From: an uncultured Akkermansia sp.
GTDB lineage: Bacteria > Verrucomicrobiota > Verrucomicrobiia > Verrucomicrobiales > Akkermansiaceae
Assembly (NCBI GenBank): GCA_904501975.1
Contig: CAJGCZ010000002.1
Span: 1-64,000 of the forward strand
DNA length: 64,000 bases
Reading direction: 5' to 3'
The notes under the pieces are model-generated. The model ran no database searches, had not been told where the DNA came from, and saw only the letters and a list, made by a program, of their open reading frames with translations. Every line of letters begins with the position of its first letter. Positions within the stretch are counted from its first letter, which is position 1. This document shows positions 1 through 7,873 of this stretch, piece by piece. Made by a program: the position numbers and the translations under genes.

Positions 1-145
1 CTCGCTGCGCTCGCGGTATTTGGGAGGAGGAACGGCTGCCGCCGTGGTGAAGAATGCCCGTTGGGCATGGTGAAGAATCTGCCTGCGGCAGATGGTGAAG
101 AACAGCTTGCGCTGTAGTGAAGAACGCACCTGCGGTGCGTAGTAC
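1..145. repeat. Array of mini-hairpins joined by GTGAAGAA spacers
   Basis: Near-regular units of about 22-25 nt. Each has a constant spacer (GGTGAAGAA, or AGTGAAGAA in the last unit) followed by a short perfect palindrome whose sequence differs each time: ACGGC/GCCGT at 32-45, TGCCC/GGGCA at 55-67, TCTGCC/GGCAGA at 78-92, CAGC/GCTG at 103-114, CGCACC/GGTGCG at 125-139. Loops are GTT or TGC-like (TGCC, TTGC). Stem sequences change but pairing is kept, while the spacer is conserved. The array continues to the left of the window and decays after 140. No protein reading is convincing. Confidence 0.8.
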
Positions 146-204
146 GGAAGACCGACAAGCTCCCATTTATCAACTGTATAGTTTAACAGAGCCTCTAATT
201 TTAA

Positions 205-233
205 GCCCGTTGTGGTTATTCACCGCAACGGGC
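205..233 (-). terminator. Terminator after gluQ
   Basis: GCCCGTTG (205-212) pairs with CAACGGGC (226-233), with an inner GG/CC. On the minus strand the hairpin is followed by TTAAAATTAG. It lies just past the gluQ stop at 266 and ends the 5296-266 gene run. Confidence 0.6.
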
Positions 234-265
234 ACTTATGTTGCTGATAGGAAGGGATGCTCACC

Positions 266-1138
266 TTACACCTTCCAAATGCCGCCATTAAGCAACGCTT
301 GCTGCAGCGAATCGCGCACATCTTGAGCGGAGTAACCGGCTGCACGCAGCGAGGCCAGTGAGCGAGCCCCATCGCGCTTAGCCAAACGCTTTCCGGCATT
401 GTCTTTCAGTAATCCGTGGTGGCAATAGGTGGGCACCGGTAAGGCTAATACGGCCTGCAACGCTCGGTGAATATTGGTAGCATCAAACAAATCCTCCCCT
501 CGTGTTACATGGGTTACCCCCTGCTCGGCATCATCAATAACGACAGCAAGGTGGTAGCTGGCTGGCATTTCCTTGCGGGCTAATATAACATCGCCATACA
601 CCGTCGGCACACAACGCTGCACCCCCTTGTGCATATCGCACCATAAGGGAGTGCCAATTAAATCCTGCACACGCTCCATATCTAAGCGCCAAGCGTGAGC
701 ATCGCCGCGTGCAATGCGAGCTTCGGCTTCATCAGCAGAAAGATGCTTGCAGGTGCCGGGATACAAATACCCTAAGGTGGCATGGGGCGCGCGCCCCATC
801 TCAGCTATCTGCGCTTTAATTTCTGCACGTGTGCAAAAACAGGGGTACAGCAAGCCCATCGCTTTCAGCCGAGCTAAGGCAGCAGCATACACATCAAAGC
901 GGTTGGACTGCACCATCACCTCGCCATCAAAGTGTAACCCCAGCCACGCTAAATCCTCATACATCAAATCCACCCACTCATGGCGCCGCGAGCGTGTGAT
1001 ATCAATATCTTCTATACGCAAGAGACATGCCCCGCCATGTACATCGGCAAGGCGGCGAGCCTGCAACGCCGCCAAAAGATGCCCCACGTGCAGCGGTCCG
1101 CTGGGCGTGGGGGCAAATCTGGTAACAACTCCGGGCAT
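266..1138 (-). CDS. gluQ: Glutamyl-Q tRNA(Asp) synthetase
   Basis: 290 residues, the usual length for GluQ-RS, a paralog of the GluRS catalytic core without an anticodon-binding domain. In the family it activates glutamate and attaches it to queuosine in the tRNA(Asp) anticodon. Visible: the FAPTPSGPLHVGHLL start with the HIGH-type motif at about residues 8-22, a cysteine cluster (CFC, then TC) fitting the family's zinc site near residues 101-131, and the KMSKS-equivalent KRLAKRDGA near residue 255. Last gene of a minus-strand run, 33 nt after the TPR gene, followed by a terminator at 205-233. A shortened GluRS is the only alternative; the length and lack of a C-terminal domain argue for GluQ. 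Confidence 0.92.
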   Translation of the reverse strand: MPGVVTRFAPTPSGPLHVGHLLAALQARRLADVHGGACLLRIEDIDITRSRRHEWVDLMYEDLAWLGLHFDGEVMVQSNRFDVYAAALARLKAMGLLYPCFCTRAEIKAQIAEMGRAPHATLGYLYPGTCKHLSADEAEARIARGDAHAWRLDMERVQDLIGTPLWCDMHKGVQRCVPTVYGDVILARKEMPASYHLAVVIDDAEQGVTHVTRGEDLFDATNIHRALQAVLALPVPTYCHHGLLKDNAGKRLAKRDGARSLASLRAAGYSAQDVRDSLQQALLNGGIWKV

Positions 1139-1171
1139 GAAAATGCAGCGGTTGTTGAGGTGCGCGGTAAA

Positions 1172-3115
1172 TCAAAATGTTGCGTTATAAATCACCTCAG
1201 ATACGCGTTCGATGCCGGCTTTGGCAATGATGGAAGCAGGGTTCAGCTCCAAGGCGCGGTAGAAGTGAGCCAAGGCAGAGCCATACTCCCCTTGCTTCTC
1301 GTGCTTTTGTGCAAGAGCTAACTCATCGGTAAACTCACCGGCAGCGTCGCGCATATCGCGCAATGTATCGGAGAACTTTTTATCCTCTTTCAACTGCCCA
1401 CGGAAGAGCTCATCGGTAAGGGCATCATTAGCTTGCTGCATTTGTACCAGCTTTTCGTAAGCCATACCGGCACCACCCATAGCAGCCTGTTCCTCAGCAA
1501 TGGTGCGGAACTCGGACAGAGAATGATCTATCGTTTCAATATAACGAATGACAGCCTCATACTGGCGAGAAAGCTCTTGGTCCACGCATACCACCTTCAG
1601 TCGCTCGCGGTCTTTATAGATATCGCGGAAACGCTTGGCTTTAATGTAGTTGGAGAACTCTTCCTTCTGTTTATCGTAACTATCAAACTTGTTGAGATCC
1701 TCGCGTGCCTTATCGATATTGGGGTTGCGAGGCCAAATGATGGCAGCATTAGCCATAGCCTCTTGGAACTCGGCTTCCTTGCCATCCTGCAATGCCTTGG
1801 CGGCTTGGCGCAGGTAGGAATCGCTCTGCAGCTTCTTACCGGCGGTGTAACTCAGAAGCAAGGAATCGTCAAAGTCGACATCCAGCTCCTTCATTTCAGC
1901 AGCAATGGCTTCTACAGTACCGTAATCGCGCGCATTCAAAGCGGTGAGGGCACGTTTACGCAGGGTCCAGTAGTGAGCAATGCGCTGGCGGGATTCTTTG
2001 GGGAACACGGCCACACTCTGCATATACTCACCCAAGGCAACTGCTGTAATAAGGCGATTCGTTGCTTCGCCCAACTTGTTTTGCGCCAACAGGTTGGTGA
2101 TAGAATCCATATTCTGGTCGATTTCGCGGCGGGCATTGGCTGCCGACGCATCCAGCATGTTGATGGTGGGGGGCATGCCGGTAATGCCGGTAATCATCTT
2201 GTAAGCATCGGATTCCTTATCCATCTTCAGGTTCGTATCACCATCACGGAACACGTGGCGGTAGATACGGGCACCGATAACGGCATGGTCAAATCGGCGC
2301 TGCAAGAAGAAGGTCAGAATCATGGCCTGATACTGAATCTTAGCCTGCGCCAAGGCGGCCTGGTTGGCAGCCTTATTAGCCGTTTGTATAGCCTTATTCT
2401 CTGCAATTTCTTGGGTATTAAAAGCAATTCTCACAGTATGGGCAATGCCGCCACTGTTACCGGACTTACCTTTAATGTTACCGATATTGCCGTTACCTTG
2501 GCCTTTTTGTGTATTTTGGTTGGTGAGTGAGTTTGTTTTCTTCACCAAGCGCTCAATTTCGTCGTCCAGTTCCTTATTAGCTTGGTCGCGCTTCAAATTG
2601 CCACGCTGTGCATCCAAGGCGCTCACAATGCCACTGGCTAACACACCGGCTTGCTGACCATCGCCGGGGTAATCGGAGATATCATACAGTGTGGAGCCGA
2701 TTTTAACCATCACCTTGCTGCCTACAGGGCCGGCGTTCTTGGAATACTTTTGCGTCAAATCAATGAGCTTCTCGATGCTGCGGCGATACTTGCGAGAAGC
2801 CTCTGTATCGTCGGGCGTTTGGCTCAGGTAATCCTCAAACAAGGTGCGCACGGCGGCGTTGTTGCCTACATCAAACTTACCGCCATTGAAAGAAACGGTA
2901 TCGGACGAAGGGTCGAGCAGCGGAATCTCCATGCCCATGAGCTGCGGCGGCGGAGTCTCACCAAAGGCGTTGGGGTCATTGTTCTGCACACCGGATTGAG
3001 CCTGCGTGGAACGGCCCGACAAGTCAAAACTTTGCGGTGCGGTAGAGGTAGGCATCTGCGCATAAGCCGTGCCTAACACCAACGGAATAAGGGGTAAGAG
3101 GTAAAGTGATTTCAT
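1172..3115 (-). CDS. Secreted TPR-containing protein, function unknown
   Basis: 647 residues with a clear N-terminal signal peptide (MKSLYLLPLIPLVLGTAYA, cut before QMP), so periplasmic or outer-membrane associated. A low-complexity Gly/Asn linker lies near residues 205-222. The rest is largely helical, and the last 40 residues look like a TPR pair (KHEKQGEYGSALAHFYRALEL). The start codon overlaps the upstream stop (TAATG at 3115), so it is translationally coupled to the OB-fold-like gene. I do not recognise the family. The context (ABC half transporter, membrane OB-fold protein) suggests an envelope role, but that is inference. Confidence 0.8.
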   Translation of the reverse strand: MKSLYLLPLIPLVLGTAYAQMPTSTAPQSFDLSGRSTQAQSGVQNNDPNAFGETPPPQLMGMEIPLLDPSSDTVSFNGGKFDVGNNAAVRTLFEDYLSQTPDDTEASRKYRRSIEKLIDLTQKYSKNAGPVGSKVMVKIGSTLYDISDYPGDGQQAGVLASGIVSALDAQRGNLKRDQANKELDDEIERLVKKTNSLTNQNTQKGQGNGNIGNIKGKSGNSGGIAHTVRIAFNTQEIAENKAIQTANKAANQAALAQAKIQYQAMILTFFLQRRFDHAVIGARIYRHVFRDGDTNLKMDKESDAYKMITGITGMPPTINMLDASAANARREIDQNMDSITNLLAQNKLGEATNRLITAVALGEYMQSVAVFPKESRQRIAHYWTLRKRALTALNARDYGTVEAIAAEMKELDVDFDDSLLLSYTAGKKLQSDSYLRQAAKALQDGKEAEFQEAMANAAIIWPRNPNIDKAREDLNKFDSYDKQKEEFSNYIKAKRFRDIYKDRERLKVVCVDQELSRQYEAVIRYIETIDHSLSEFRTIAEEQAAMGGAGMAYEKLVQMQQANDALTDELFRGQLKEDKKFSDTLRDMRDAAGEFTDELALAQKHEKQGEYGSALAHFYRALELNPASIIAKAGIERVSEVIYNATF

Positions 3116-3546
3116 TACTTGGCTTCTGCTTGAGTTACTACCAAAATGCCTTTTACAGGAGTGCCATCCTCCATCTTGCCGTTGCGGCCCTTCACGGTAA
3201 ACACGTAATCCATACCTTTACGCACATTGGCATTCAGGCGTGCGTCTGCCGGCACAAAGAGTCCGATTCTCTTATGCTCAGGGGTCATCACCTCAATAAT
3301 GCGGCTGCCACCGTGGGAGTTAACCTCCATCACGTTGGCATTGATTCTGTAGGTGTTGCCCACTGCAGCGGAACCGCGCTTAAGGTATTGTGTGGCAGAG
3401 AAGTTGCCACCGACATCTTCTGAGTCTTTTTCACCGCGCATTGTCATAAAGCCTATGACAACAACAACCGCAGCGGCTACCCACACGATGACACTCATGG
3501 GCATGCTACCCGATTTCTTTCTTCTTCTTCTGGAGGATCTGGCCAT
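3115..3546 (-). CDS. Membrane-anchored OB-fold-like protein
   Basis: 143 residues. An Arg/Lys-rich N-terminus (MARSSRRRRKKSG) is followed by one membrane helix at about residues 17-35, so the topology is N-in with a periplasmic domain. The domain (residues 45-143) alternates short beta-like stretches (TYRINANVMEV, RIIEVMTPE, GLFVPAD, DYVFTVKG, VKGILVVTQ), reminiscent of OB-fold domains. Starts 19 nt after the ABC transporter and overlaps the TPR gene by one base. No catalytic motif seen. Function unknown; membership of the same operon is well supported. Confidence 0.75.
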   Translation of the reverse strand: MARSSRRRRKKSGSMPMSVIVWVAAAVVVVIGFMTMRGEKDSEDVGGNFSATQYLKRGSAAVGNTYRINANVMEVNSHGGSRIIEVMTPEHKRIGLFVPADARLNANVRKGMDYVFTVKGRNGKMEDGTPVKGILVVTQAEAK

Positions 3547-3565
3547 GATAATAAGTTAAATTTGT

Positions 3566-5296
3566 TTACTCCCAGCGGCTTCGGCGCACGCCGATATAGG
3601 TAAGAATAAGGCCGAATACAATATGAGCACCGAGCACGATCAGGCACATATTATACGGCTGGAACGAGGTTTGAACAATGTTGTCGACGACGTCACGATA
3701 CGTGCTCTCTACCCCGGAGAGGCTGCCGCTCCATGCCCAATAGGCAGAAATGAACGGCTGGGTAATGGAGGCAAGAACTTCATCCAAAGCCAGCACGGCA
3801 CCGGAGAGCGGAAGCTGGAAGCCCACCAAGTAAATGCTCAACAGCGAGGCTTGGTCCGCCGTGCGAGAGTTGGCAGAGATACCAAGGCAAACACTCGTCA
3901 TGGCAGCGTTGGCAAGCAACAGGAAGATAAGGTGGTTCATGGAGTCTCCCTTAAAACCCCAGAAATAGTCTACAAAGAGGAACATCCACAAACTTTGCAC
4001 CAATATCAGCACGCTCAGGAAGAGCATCTTGGAGCACACATAAGCTGCGGGGGACACACCGGCAAACTTCTCCTTCTCCATAATGAGTCGCTCGCCCGCT
4101 ACCTCACGGGCCGAGTTGTTGGAGCCCATCAGCCCCAAGAGGATGACCTGGAACATGATGATGCCGGAAATGGCAGAACCGACCAACGCATTTTGATTGG
4201 CTTGGTCCTTCAGGGCGCGAATCGTCTCGGCCATTGTCATTCCGGAGGAATCATTCAGGTTTGTAAGAGCCTGCCACCCCTGATCCGTAAAACATGCCAC
4301 CATGATGGGGAAAATCAAAATCATGGCAATTTGCAGGGTCAGCTGCGAACGGTCACGCAAGAAGATATTGAAACGACGACTAAGCAAGGTGGTTAACTGA
4401 GAGAAGAAGCCGGGCGTCGGGCGCTCCTCTTCCTCCTCATCATGTCTTGGACTAGGTGGCGGAGGCTCTTCACCACGCTCTAAGAACTTGCGTACGTGTT
4501 CTTTTTCCAAGCGCTTGTAGTAGTCCACACGGTGTTTCAGCCAGCTGCGGCTCCATTCCTCCGGCTCACGACAGGAGAGCTGGGGGTACACCTCCTCAAA
4601 ATTACCAACGGAGAAGTAATGGCACATCACATTCGGCGTTCCGTGGAAGGCCAGATTACCGCGATGCAGCACCATGATGCTATCGTACAACTCCATTTGT
4701 GCCAAACTGTGCGTTACGGAGATAACAATGCGGCCATCCTTCATGCTCAAATCGTGCAGCAGCTCAACAATCTCGCGCTCAGAGCGCGGGTCCAAGCCAC
4801 TGGTCACCTCATCGCACAGCAAAATACGGGGACCGGATACCAGCTCCATAGCCAATGCCAAACGGCGCTTTTGTCCGCCGGAAAGAAGCTTCACCTGGCG
4901 GTCAGCAATATCTGTTAGCCCGGTTTCGGCAAGCACATTGTCAATAATGTCATTAAGCTCATCCTCCGAGGCATTCACGCGCAAACGGGCGGAGCTCTCA
5001 ATGCTCTCATCCACCGTCAGCTCATCGTATGCAATACTGAACTGGGGCACGTAACCAATCTCATGCGGCTCAAAGTCGCCATCTTCTTCCAAATCGCGCC
5101 CTTCCCAAAAGAATGAGCCGGAGGTAATCTCCTTAATACCGGCAATGGACTTCAGAAGCGTTGTCTTACCGCAGCCACTGGGTCCCACAATAGCCATGAA
5201 ATGACCGCGAGGTACACAGAAACTGACATCATTAAGCAAGAAAAGCGGCTCTTCCCCTGCGTCTACTTCCAGACAAATATTGCGTGCTTCTAACAT
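3566..5296 (-). CDS. ABCG-like half transporter (ATPase fused to ABC2 membrane domain)
   Basis: 576 residues. The ATPase domain comes first: Walker A GPSGCGKTT at 38-46, signature LLSGGQKRR near 138, Walker B RILLCDEVTSGLDP near 155-168. A charged linker with DEEEEERP near 290 follows, then about six hydrophobic segments from about 320 to the end. This NBD-then-TMD order in one chain is that of ABCG/ABC2-type exporters, which act as dimers at the inner membrane. Substrate unknown. First gene of the run down to gluQ, with its own promoter at 5305-5334 whose -10 box ends 8 nt before the ATG. Confidence 0.88.
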   Translation of the reverse strand: MLEARNICLEVDAGEEPLFLLNDVSFCVPRGHFMAIVGPSGCGKTTLLKSIAGIKEITSGSFFWEGRDLEEDGDFEPHEIGYVPQFSIAYDELTVDESIESSARLRVNASEDELNDIIDNVLAETGLTDIADRQVKLLSGGQKRRLALAMELVSGPRILLCDEVTSGLDPRSEREIVELLHDLSMKDGRIVISVTHSLAQMELYDSIMVLHRGNLAFHGTPNVMCHYFSVGNFEEVYPQLSCREPEEWSRSWLKHRVDYYKRLEKEHVRKFLERGEEPPPPSPRHDEEEEERPTPGFFSQLTTLLSRRFNIFLRDRSQLTLQIAMILIFPIMVACFTDQGWQALTNLNDSSGMTMAETIRALKDQANQNALVGSAISGIIMFQVILLGLMGSNNSAREVAGERLIMEKEKFAGVSPAAYVCSKMLFLSVLILVQSLWMFLFVDYFWGFKGDSMNHLIFLLLANAAMTSVCLGISANSRTADQASLLSIYLVGFQLPLSGAVLALDEVLASITQPFISAYWAWSGSLSGVESTYRDVVDNIVQTSFQPYNMCLIVLGAHIVFGLILTYIGVRRSRWE

Positions 5297-5304
5297 ACTT
5301 CTTT

Positions 5305-5334
5305 CCTATACTTTCGGTATACTATCAAAAACAA
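5305..5334 (-). promoter_or_regulatory. Promoter of the ABC transporter operon
   Basis: TTGTTT (5329-5334), 18 bp spacer, TATAGG (5305-5310), then 8 nt to the ATG at 5296. There is no Shine-Dalgarno sequence in the short leader. Confidence 0.55.
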
Positions 5335-5347
5335 CCCCTGCCCGCAA

Positions 5348-5386
5348 GAAAAAACGCAAGGCACATCCGCCCTAAGTGCGTTTTTC
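5348..5386. terminator. Bidirectional terminator-like hairpin
   Basis: AAAACGCA (351-358 of 5000s) pairs with TGCGTTTT (5377-5384), with A- and T-rich arms on both sides and an inner GG/CC. It sits between the lolD-like gene and the ABC transporter operon. Confidence 0.5.
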
Positions 5387-5411
5387 TGTGAGTGTAGGCC
5401 TATATAACATA

Positions 5412-5439
5412 TAGAACGTATGAATCATCATACGTTCTA
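5412..5439 (-). terminator. Hairpin after the lolD-like gene
   Basis: A perfect 12-bp stem, TAGAACGTATGA with TCATACGTTCTA, and an ATCA loop. It lies 28 nt past the stop at 5467. The minus-strand tail is AT-rich (TATGTTATAT) rather than a pure U-tract, so termination is probable but not certain. Confidence 0.5.
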
Positions 5440-5466
5440 CAACAAATCGCCGGTTTCTCAAGCGTC

Positions 5467-6129
5467 TCAAGATTCGTGCTGTACCACGCCGTCGCGTATC
5501 GTCAGCACGCGGTCGCCTAAGCGTGCTACATCCGGATCGTGAGTCACCATCACCAAGGTTTTACCACCTTCATCTGCAAGCTCAAACAACAAGTCCAAAA
5601 TCTGGCGTCCGTTGCGCGAATCCAAATTACCGGTAGGTTCATCTGCAAAGATAATGGAGGGATTGTGAGCCAGAGCACGAGCAATAGCCACACGCTGCTG
5701 CTCGCCACCGGAAAGCTCATTGGGCAAATGGTCCATACGGTCGCCCAAGCCCACGCGCTCCAGCAAGGCTTTTACTTTCTCTGTGGCCTCCTCACCACGC
5801 ACCGCTGTTGCTAATGAGGCGTTTTCAATTGCCGTCAGCTCCGGCATGAGCATATAGTTCTGGAAAATGAACCCCATCGTTTGATTACGGAACAACGCAC
5901 GCTTACGCAACCCTAGGTCGTATATGCGCGTTCCGTCTATGGAAACATACCCCTCTTGCGGTGCCTCCAAGCCAGCCAATGTGTACATTAAGGTTGTTTT
6001 GCCTGCACCGCTGGGGCCGCACAAAAAGACCTTCTCGCCACGCTTGATGTGCAAAGACAAGCCGTGCAACACCTCCAGCTTTTTCTTGCCGATGTAATAA
6101 CTGCGGTGCAAATTCTCAGCAATAATCAT
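5467..6129 (-). CDS. LolD/MacB-type ABC transporter ATPase
   Basis: 220 residues, a stand-alone ATPase of the LolD/FtsE/MacB class. Walker [10 protein letters not shown] at 38-46, signature ELSGGEQQR near 139, Walker [13 protein letters not shown] near 158-169, and a switch histidine in MVTHDPD near 195. In the family it powers a separate permease (lipoprotein release, macrolide or peptide export). No permease gene lies beside it: it follows panC by 2 nt and is the last gene before a hairpin. The partner must be elsewhere, so lolD itself cannot be claimed. Confidence 0.85.
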   Translation of the reverse strand: MIIAENLHRSYYIGKKKLEVLHGLSLHIKRGEKVFLCGPSGAGKTTLMYTLAGLEAPQEGYVSIDGTRIYDLGLRKRALFRNQTMGFIFQNYMLMPELTAIENASLATAVRGEEATEKVKALLERVGLGDRMDHLPNELSGGEQQRVAIARALAHNPSIIFADEPTGNLDSRNGRQILDLLFELADEGGKTLVMVTHDPDVARLGDRVLTIRDGVVQHES

Positions 6130-6131
6130 AA

Positions 6132-6977
6132 TCAGCGGGTAAGTTCGGTGTTATCTATCAAGCGAACTTCGCCAAAGAAGGCTGCAACAGCTAACAGAGC
6201 CATGCGCTTGTCATCCGTCAACTCGTGCAGCGTCTCTGCATCCACCAATTCCACATAATCCACTTGAACTCCGGGTATGGCAGCCAGTGTTTTGTGGACA
6301 GTTTCGCACACTGTGGCGGCAGCAGCACCTGCCTTATAGGCTTGTTTAGCCTCCTGCAGGGTTTGGCAAATAGTAGGTGCTGCGGCTCGGTGCTCCGGGG
6401 TTAAGCGCACATTGCGACTCGAGAGTGCCAAGCCGTCCGCCTCACGCACAATCTCTGCGCCATGTATTGATACGGGAATATCCAAATCGCGCACCATGCG
6501 GCGCAGAATGGCCAACTGCTGGTAATCTTTCTTACCGAAAATAGCATCTGTAGGTTGCACCAAATTGAACAACTTGCTGACAACCAAGCACACACCGGCA
6601 AAATGACCGGGACGCTTTGCACCGCAAAGCACCGTAGAAAGATGAGTTTCCTCCATCGTGATAGAGCGGTCGCCACAATACATGATATCTGGCGTAGGCA
6701 TAAAGACGATATCCACCCCACAATCGCGGCAAACTGCCAAATCTGCCTCAGGCGTTTGAGGATAAGCAGCCAAGTCACCGGCATTGTCAAACTGTACAGG
6801 ATTCAAAAAGATACTGGAAACCACCACACCCTCAGCCCCGGCCAGCGCGCGAGCTTGGCGCATCAGCGTGGCATGGCCCTCATGCAGAGCTCCCATCGTC
6901 GGCACCATCACAATGCGCTTACCGCGGTGCGGTGCCAATAAGTTGCGCAAATCCTCTTTTGTTGATGCTGTTTGCAT
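6132..6977 (-). CDS. panC: Pantothenate synthetase
   Basis: 281 residues from the chosen start. PanC condenses pantoate with beta-alanine using ATP, the last step to pantothenate and so CoA. Visible: MVPTMGALHEGHATLMRQA (adenylate-binding HIGH-like motif) near residues 19-37, the pantoate/ATP region with PVQFD, the conserved FGKKDYQQL near 150, and SSRN. The longest frame begins at 6983, but the -10 box TAGGAT (6984-6989) abuts that codon; the Met at 6977 lies 6 nt from the box and fits the rule seen elsewhere here. Cotranscribed with the lolD-like gene. No panB or panD nearby. Confidence 0.94.
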   Translation of the reverse strand: MQTASTKEDLRNLLAPHRGKRIVMVPTMGALHEGHATLMRQARALAGAEGVVVSSIFLNPVQFDNAGDLAAYPQTPEADLAVCRDCGVDIVFMPTPDIMYCGDRSITMEETHLSTVLCGAKRPGHFAGVCLVVSKLFNLVQPTDAIFGKKDYQQLAILRRMVRDLDIPVSIHGAEIVREADGLALSSRNVRLTPEHRAAAPTICQTLQEAKQAYKAGAAAATVCETVHKTLAAIPGVQVDYVELVDAETLHELTDDKRMALLAVAAFFGEVRLIDNTELTR

Positions 6978-6983
6978 GCACAT

Positions 6984-7012
6984 ATCCTACCATATATTCT
7001 CCCCTTTTTCAA
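6984..7012 (-). promoter_or_regulatory. panC promoter
   Basis: TTGAAA (7007-7012), 17 bp, TAGGAT (6984-6989), then 6 nt to the ATG at 6977. The predicted transcript would start at or within a base or two of the start codon, which decides the start choice. Confidence 0.6.
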
Positions 7013-7146
7013 GAATTAGCCATGCCATCATACAGAACATTCGCGTTTTTAACAAATACAGTCCCCCTACCCGCCTATTCTTACACTGCCAAGCAACACC
7101 ACCTACCCCGGTTTTAGCTGTTTGGTCTGTATTAATAATTTTGTTA

Positions 7147-7175
7147 TTGACTAAATACCTCCTTCAGTGTACTTA
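7147..7175 (+). promoter_or_regulatory. Orphan promoter before a structured element
   Basis: TTGACT (7147-7152), 17 bp, TACTTA (7170-7175). The predicted start, near 7182-7184, coincides with the first base of the outer stem of the hairpin element at 7184-7241. No ORF follows directly. Confidence 0.4.
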
Positions 7176-7183
7176 TTGCTTCA

Positions 7184-7241
7184 GGCGCACCGCCTTGTCG
7201 CCCCGGATTTGGAATCCGGGTAGCCTCAAGATGAGTGCGCC
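7184..7241 (+). ncRNA. Candidate small RNA with nested, tRNA-like hairpins
   Basis: The outer stem GGCGCAC (7184-7190) pairs with GTGCGCC (7235-7241). Inside are a perfect 8-bp hairpin CCCGGATT/AATCCGGG (7202-7220) and a small CTCA/TGAG stem (7225-7234). A 7-bp closing stem, a central arm that can be drawn with a 7-nt loop TTTGGAA, and a third arm together resemble a stripped-down tRNA, but arm lengths do not fit a normal tRNA. No U-tract terminator follows. Confidence 0.35.
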
Positions 7242-7594
7242 ATTTCTATACAGGCAATTGATGTTCTGAGTTTGAAGTCGCGAAAATACTGATTTACTCT
7301 TGACATTTTCCGCATTTTTCCATAGAGTGCATTTAAGCTATCCTTTACGGCAGAGCGCACAAGATCGGATTGAAACAAATTCGGCGCGCCGTCTGCGGGC
7401 GGGGTGGTCTGTTTGTTTTTCAAAAGCTCCAATTATACAGCCGCAAACGAGAGGTCAATTACCGTGCCAAGTTGTGCAGCAAACTGCCAGCACAAAAAAT
7501 AATTTACATCGTTCTGGCATCAATTCTTTTTCTCGCGTATTTCCGAGATTTTGTATCTTTTATTTCTTTACAAAAACCTTAATAGCTGCTAATC
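7242..7594. other. Intergenic stretch with one orphan promoter
   Basis: No credible gene on either strand. It contains a good promoter, TTGACA (7300-7305), 17 bp, TAGAGT (7323-7328), pointing rightward. Downstream is a GC-rich stretch with weak hairpins around 7383-7405 and then a T-rich run at 7419-7429. A short RNA from about 7335 to 7430 is possible but unsupported by any family I know. Confidence 0.35.
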
Positions 7595-7601
7595 TAACGT
7601 C
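7573..7601 (+). promoter_or_regulatory. Promoter-like pair upstream of the micro-ORF
   Basis: TTTACA at about 7568-7574, 17 bp, TAATCT near 7592-7597. The related copy near 8883-8912 reads TTGACA, 17 bp, TAATCT. It would give a structured leader of about 150 nt before the ORF at 7756. Confidence 0.3.
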
Positions 7602-7708
7602 AGATACCCCATTAAAGTGCAGAGCTTGCCGTCCGCTAGCCGGAGCCGCCATACCCTCGGCATTTTTAATGGGGGTGCTATTATCCGCATCATGCGGAAC
7701 GTGTCCCG

Positions 7709-7778
7709 CGAACGGCTCTGTACGGCTTGCCGGTAACCAATCCGGAGCCCCAGTGATGGCCCAACTCGCGGGACTTTT
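7709..7778 (+). promoter_or_regulatory. Long-range stem that could hide the micro-ORF start
   Basis: TCCCGCGA (near 7709-7716) is exactly complementary to TCGCGGGA (near 7765-7772), which lies in the first codons of the ORF at 7756. Inner stems GGCTC/GAGCC and CCGG/CCGG lie between them. The fold would sequester the start codon and a GGAG motif 9 nt before it. The 3' arm is followed by a T-rich run, so it could instead be an intrinsic terminator. Confidence 0.35.
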
Positions 7779-7866
7779 TATTTTACAGATGCTCGTTGTG
7801 CTAATCCCATTCTTTAGAAGAATTATCAAAATAATCCTTGATGTTTTGCATAAAAAACGTTTATAA
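7756..7866 (+). CDS. Candidate small hydrophobic peptide (type I toxin-like)
   Basis: 36 codons. The peptide starts MAQLAGLFILQMLVVLIPFF, then has an amphipathic basic part with RR, K and a terminal HKKRL. One membrane helix with a cationic tail is the general look of type I toxin peptides, but there is no sequence match to a named family. It has one of the few Shine-Dalgarno-like motifs in the window (GGAG, 9 nt upstream), a structured leader that can pair over the start, and a strong hairpin just after the stop. It may be chance reading of a decayed phage segment. Confidence 0.3.
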   Translation: MAQLAGLFILQMLVVLIPFFRRIIKIILDVLHKKRL

Positions 7867-7873
7867 TTTCATC

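Larger units (their letters stand above)
7560..7829 (-). pseudogene. Fragment related to the phage-type protein at 8699-10006
   Basis: 89 codons. The last about 40 residues align without gaps to a segment of the 435-codon ORF at 8699-10006: shared TPI, AP-x-GR, and the block NGVSDVRLAA followed by FVKK. The fragment stops right after FVKK, where the other copy continues. The upstream part has no match I can see. Most likely a duplicated, truncated remnant, though the same DNA also carries the plus-strand promoter of the micro-ORF at 7756. Confidence 0.4.

Noticed and set aside
1..145. CRISPR array
   Set aside because: The spacer is constant and only 8-9 nt, and the variable parts are palindromes, not unrelated 30-nt spacers. 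No cas gene nearby.
7184..7241. Functional tRNA-Pro(UGG)
   Set aside because: The loop can be read as TGG, but the D- and T-arm regions are far too short and lack the GG and TTC signatures.
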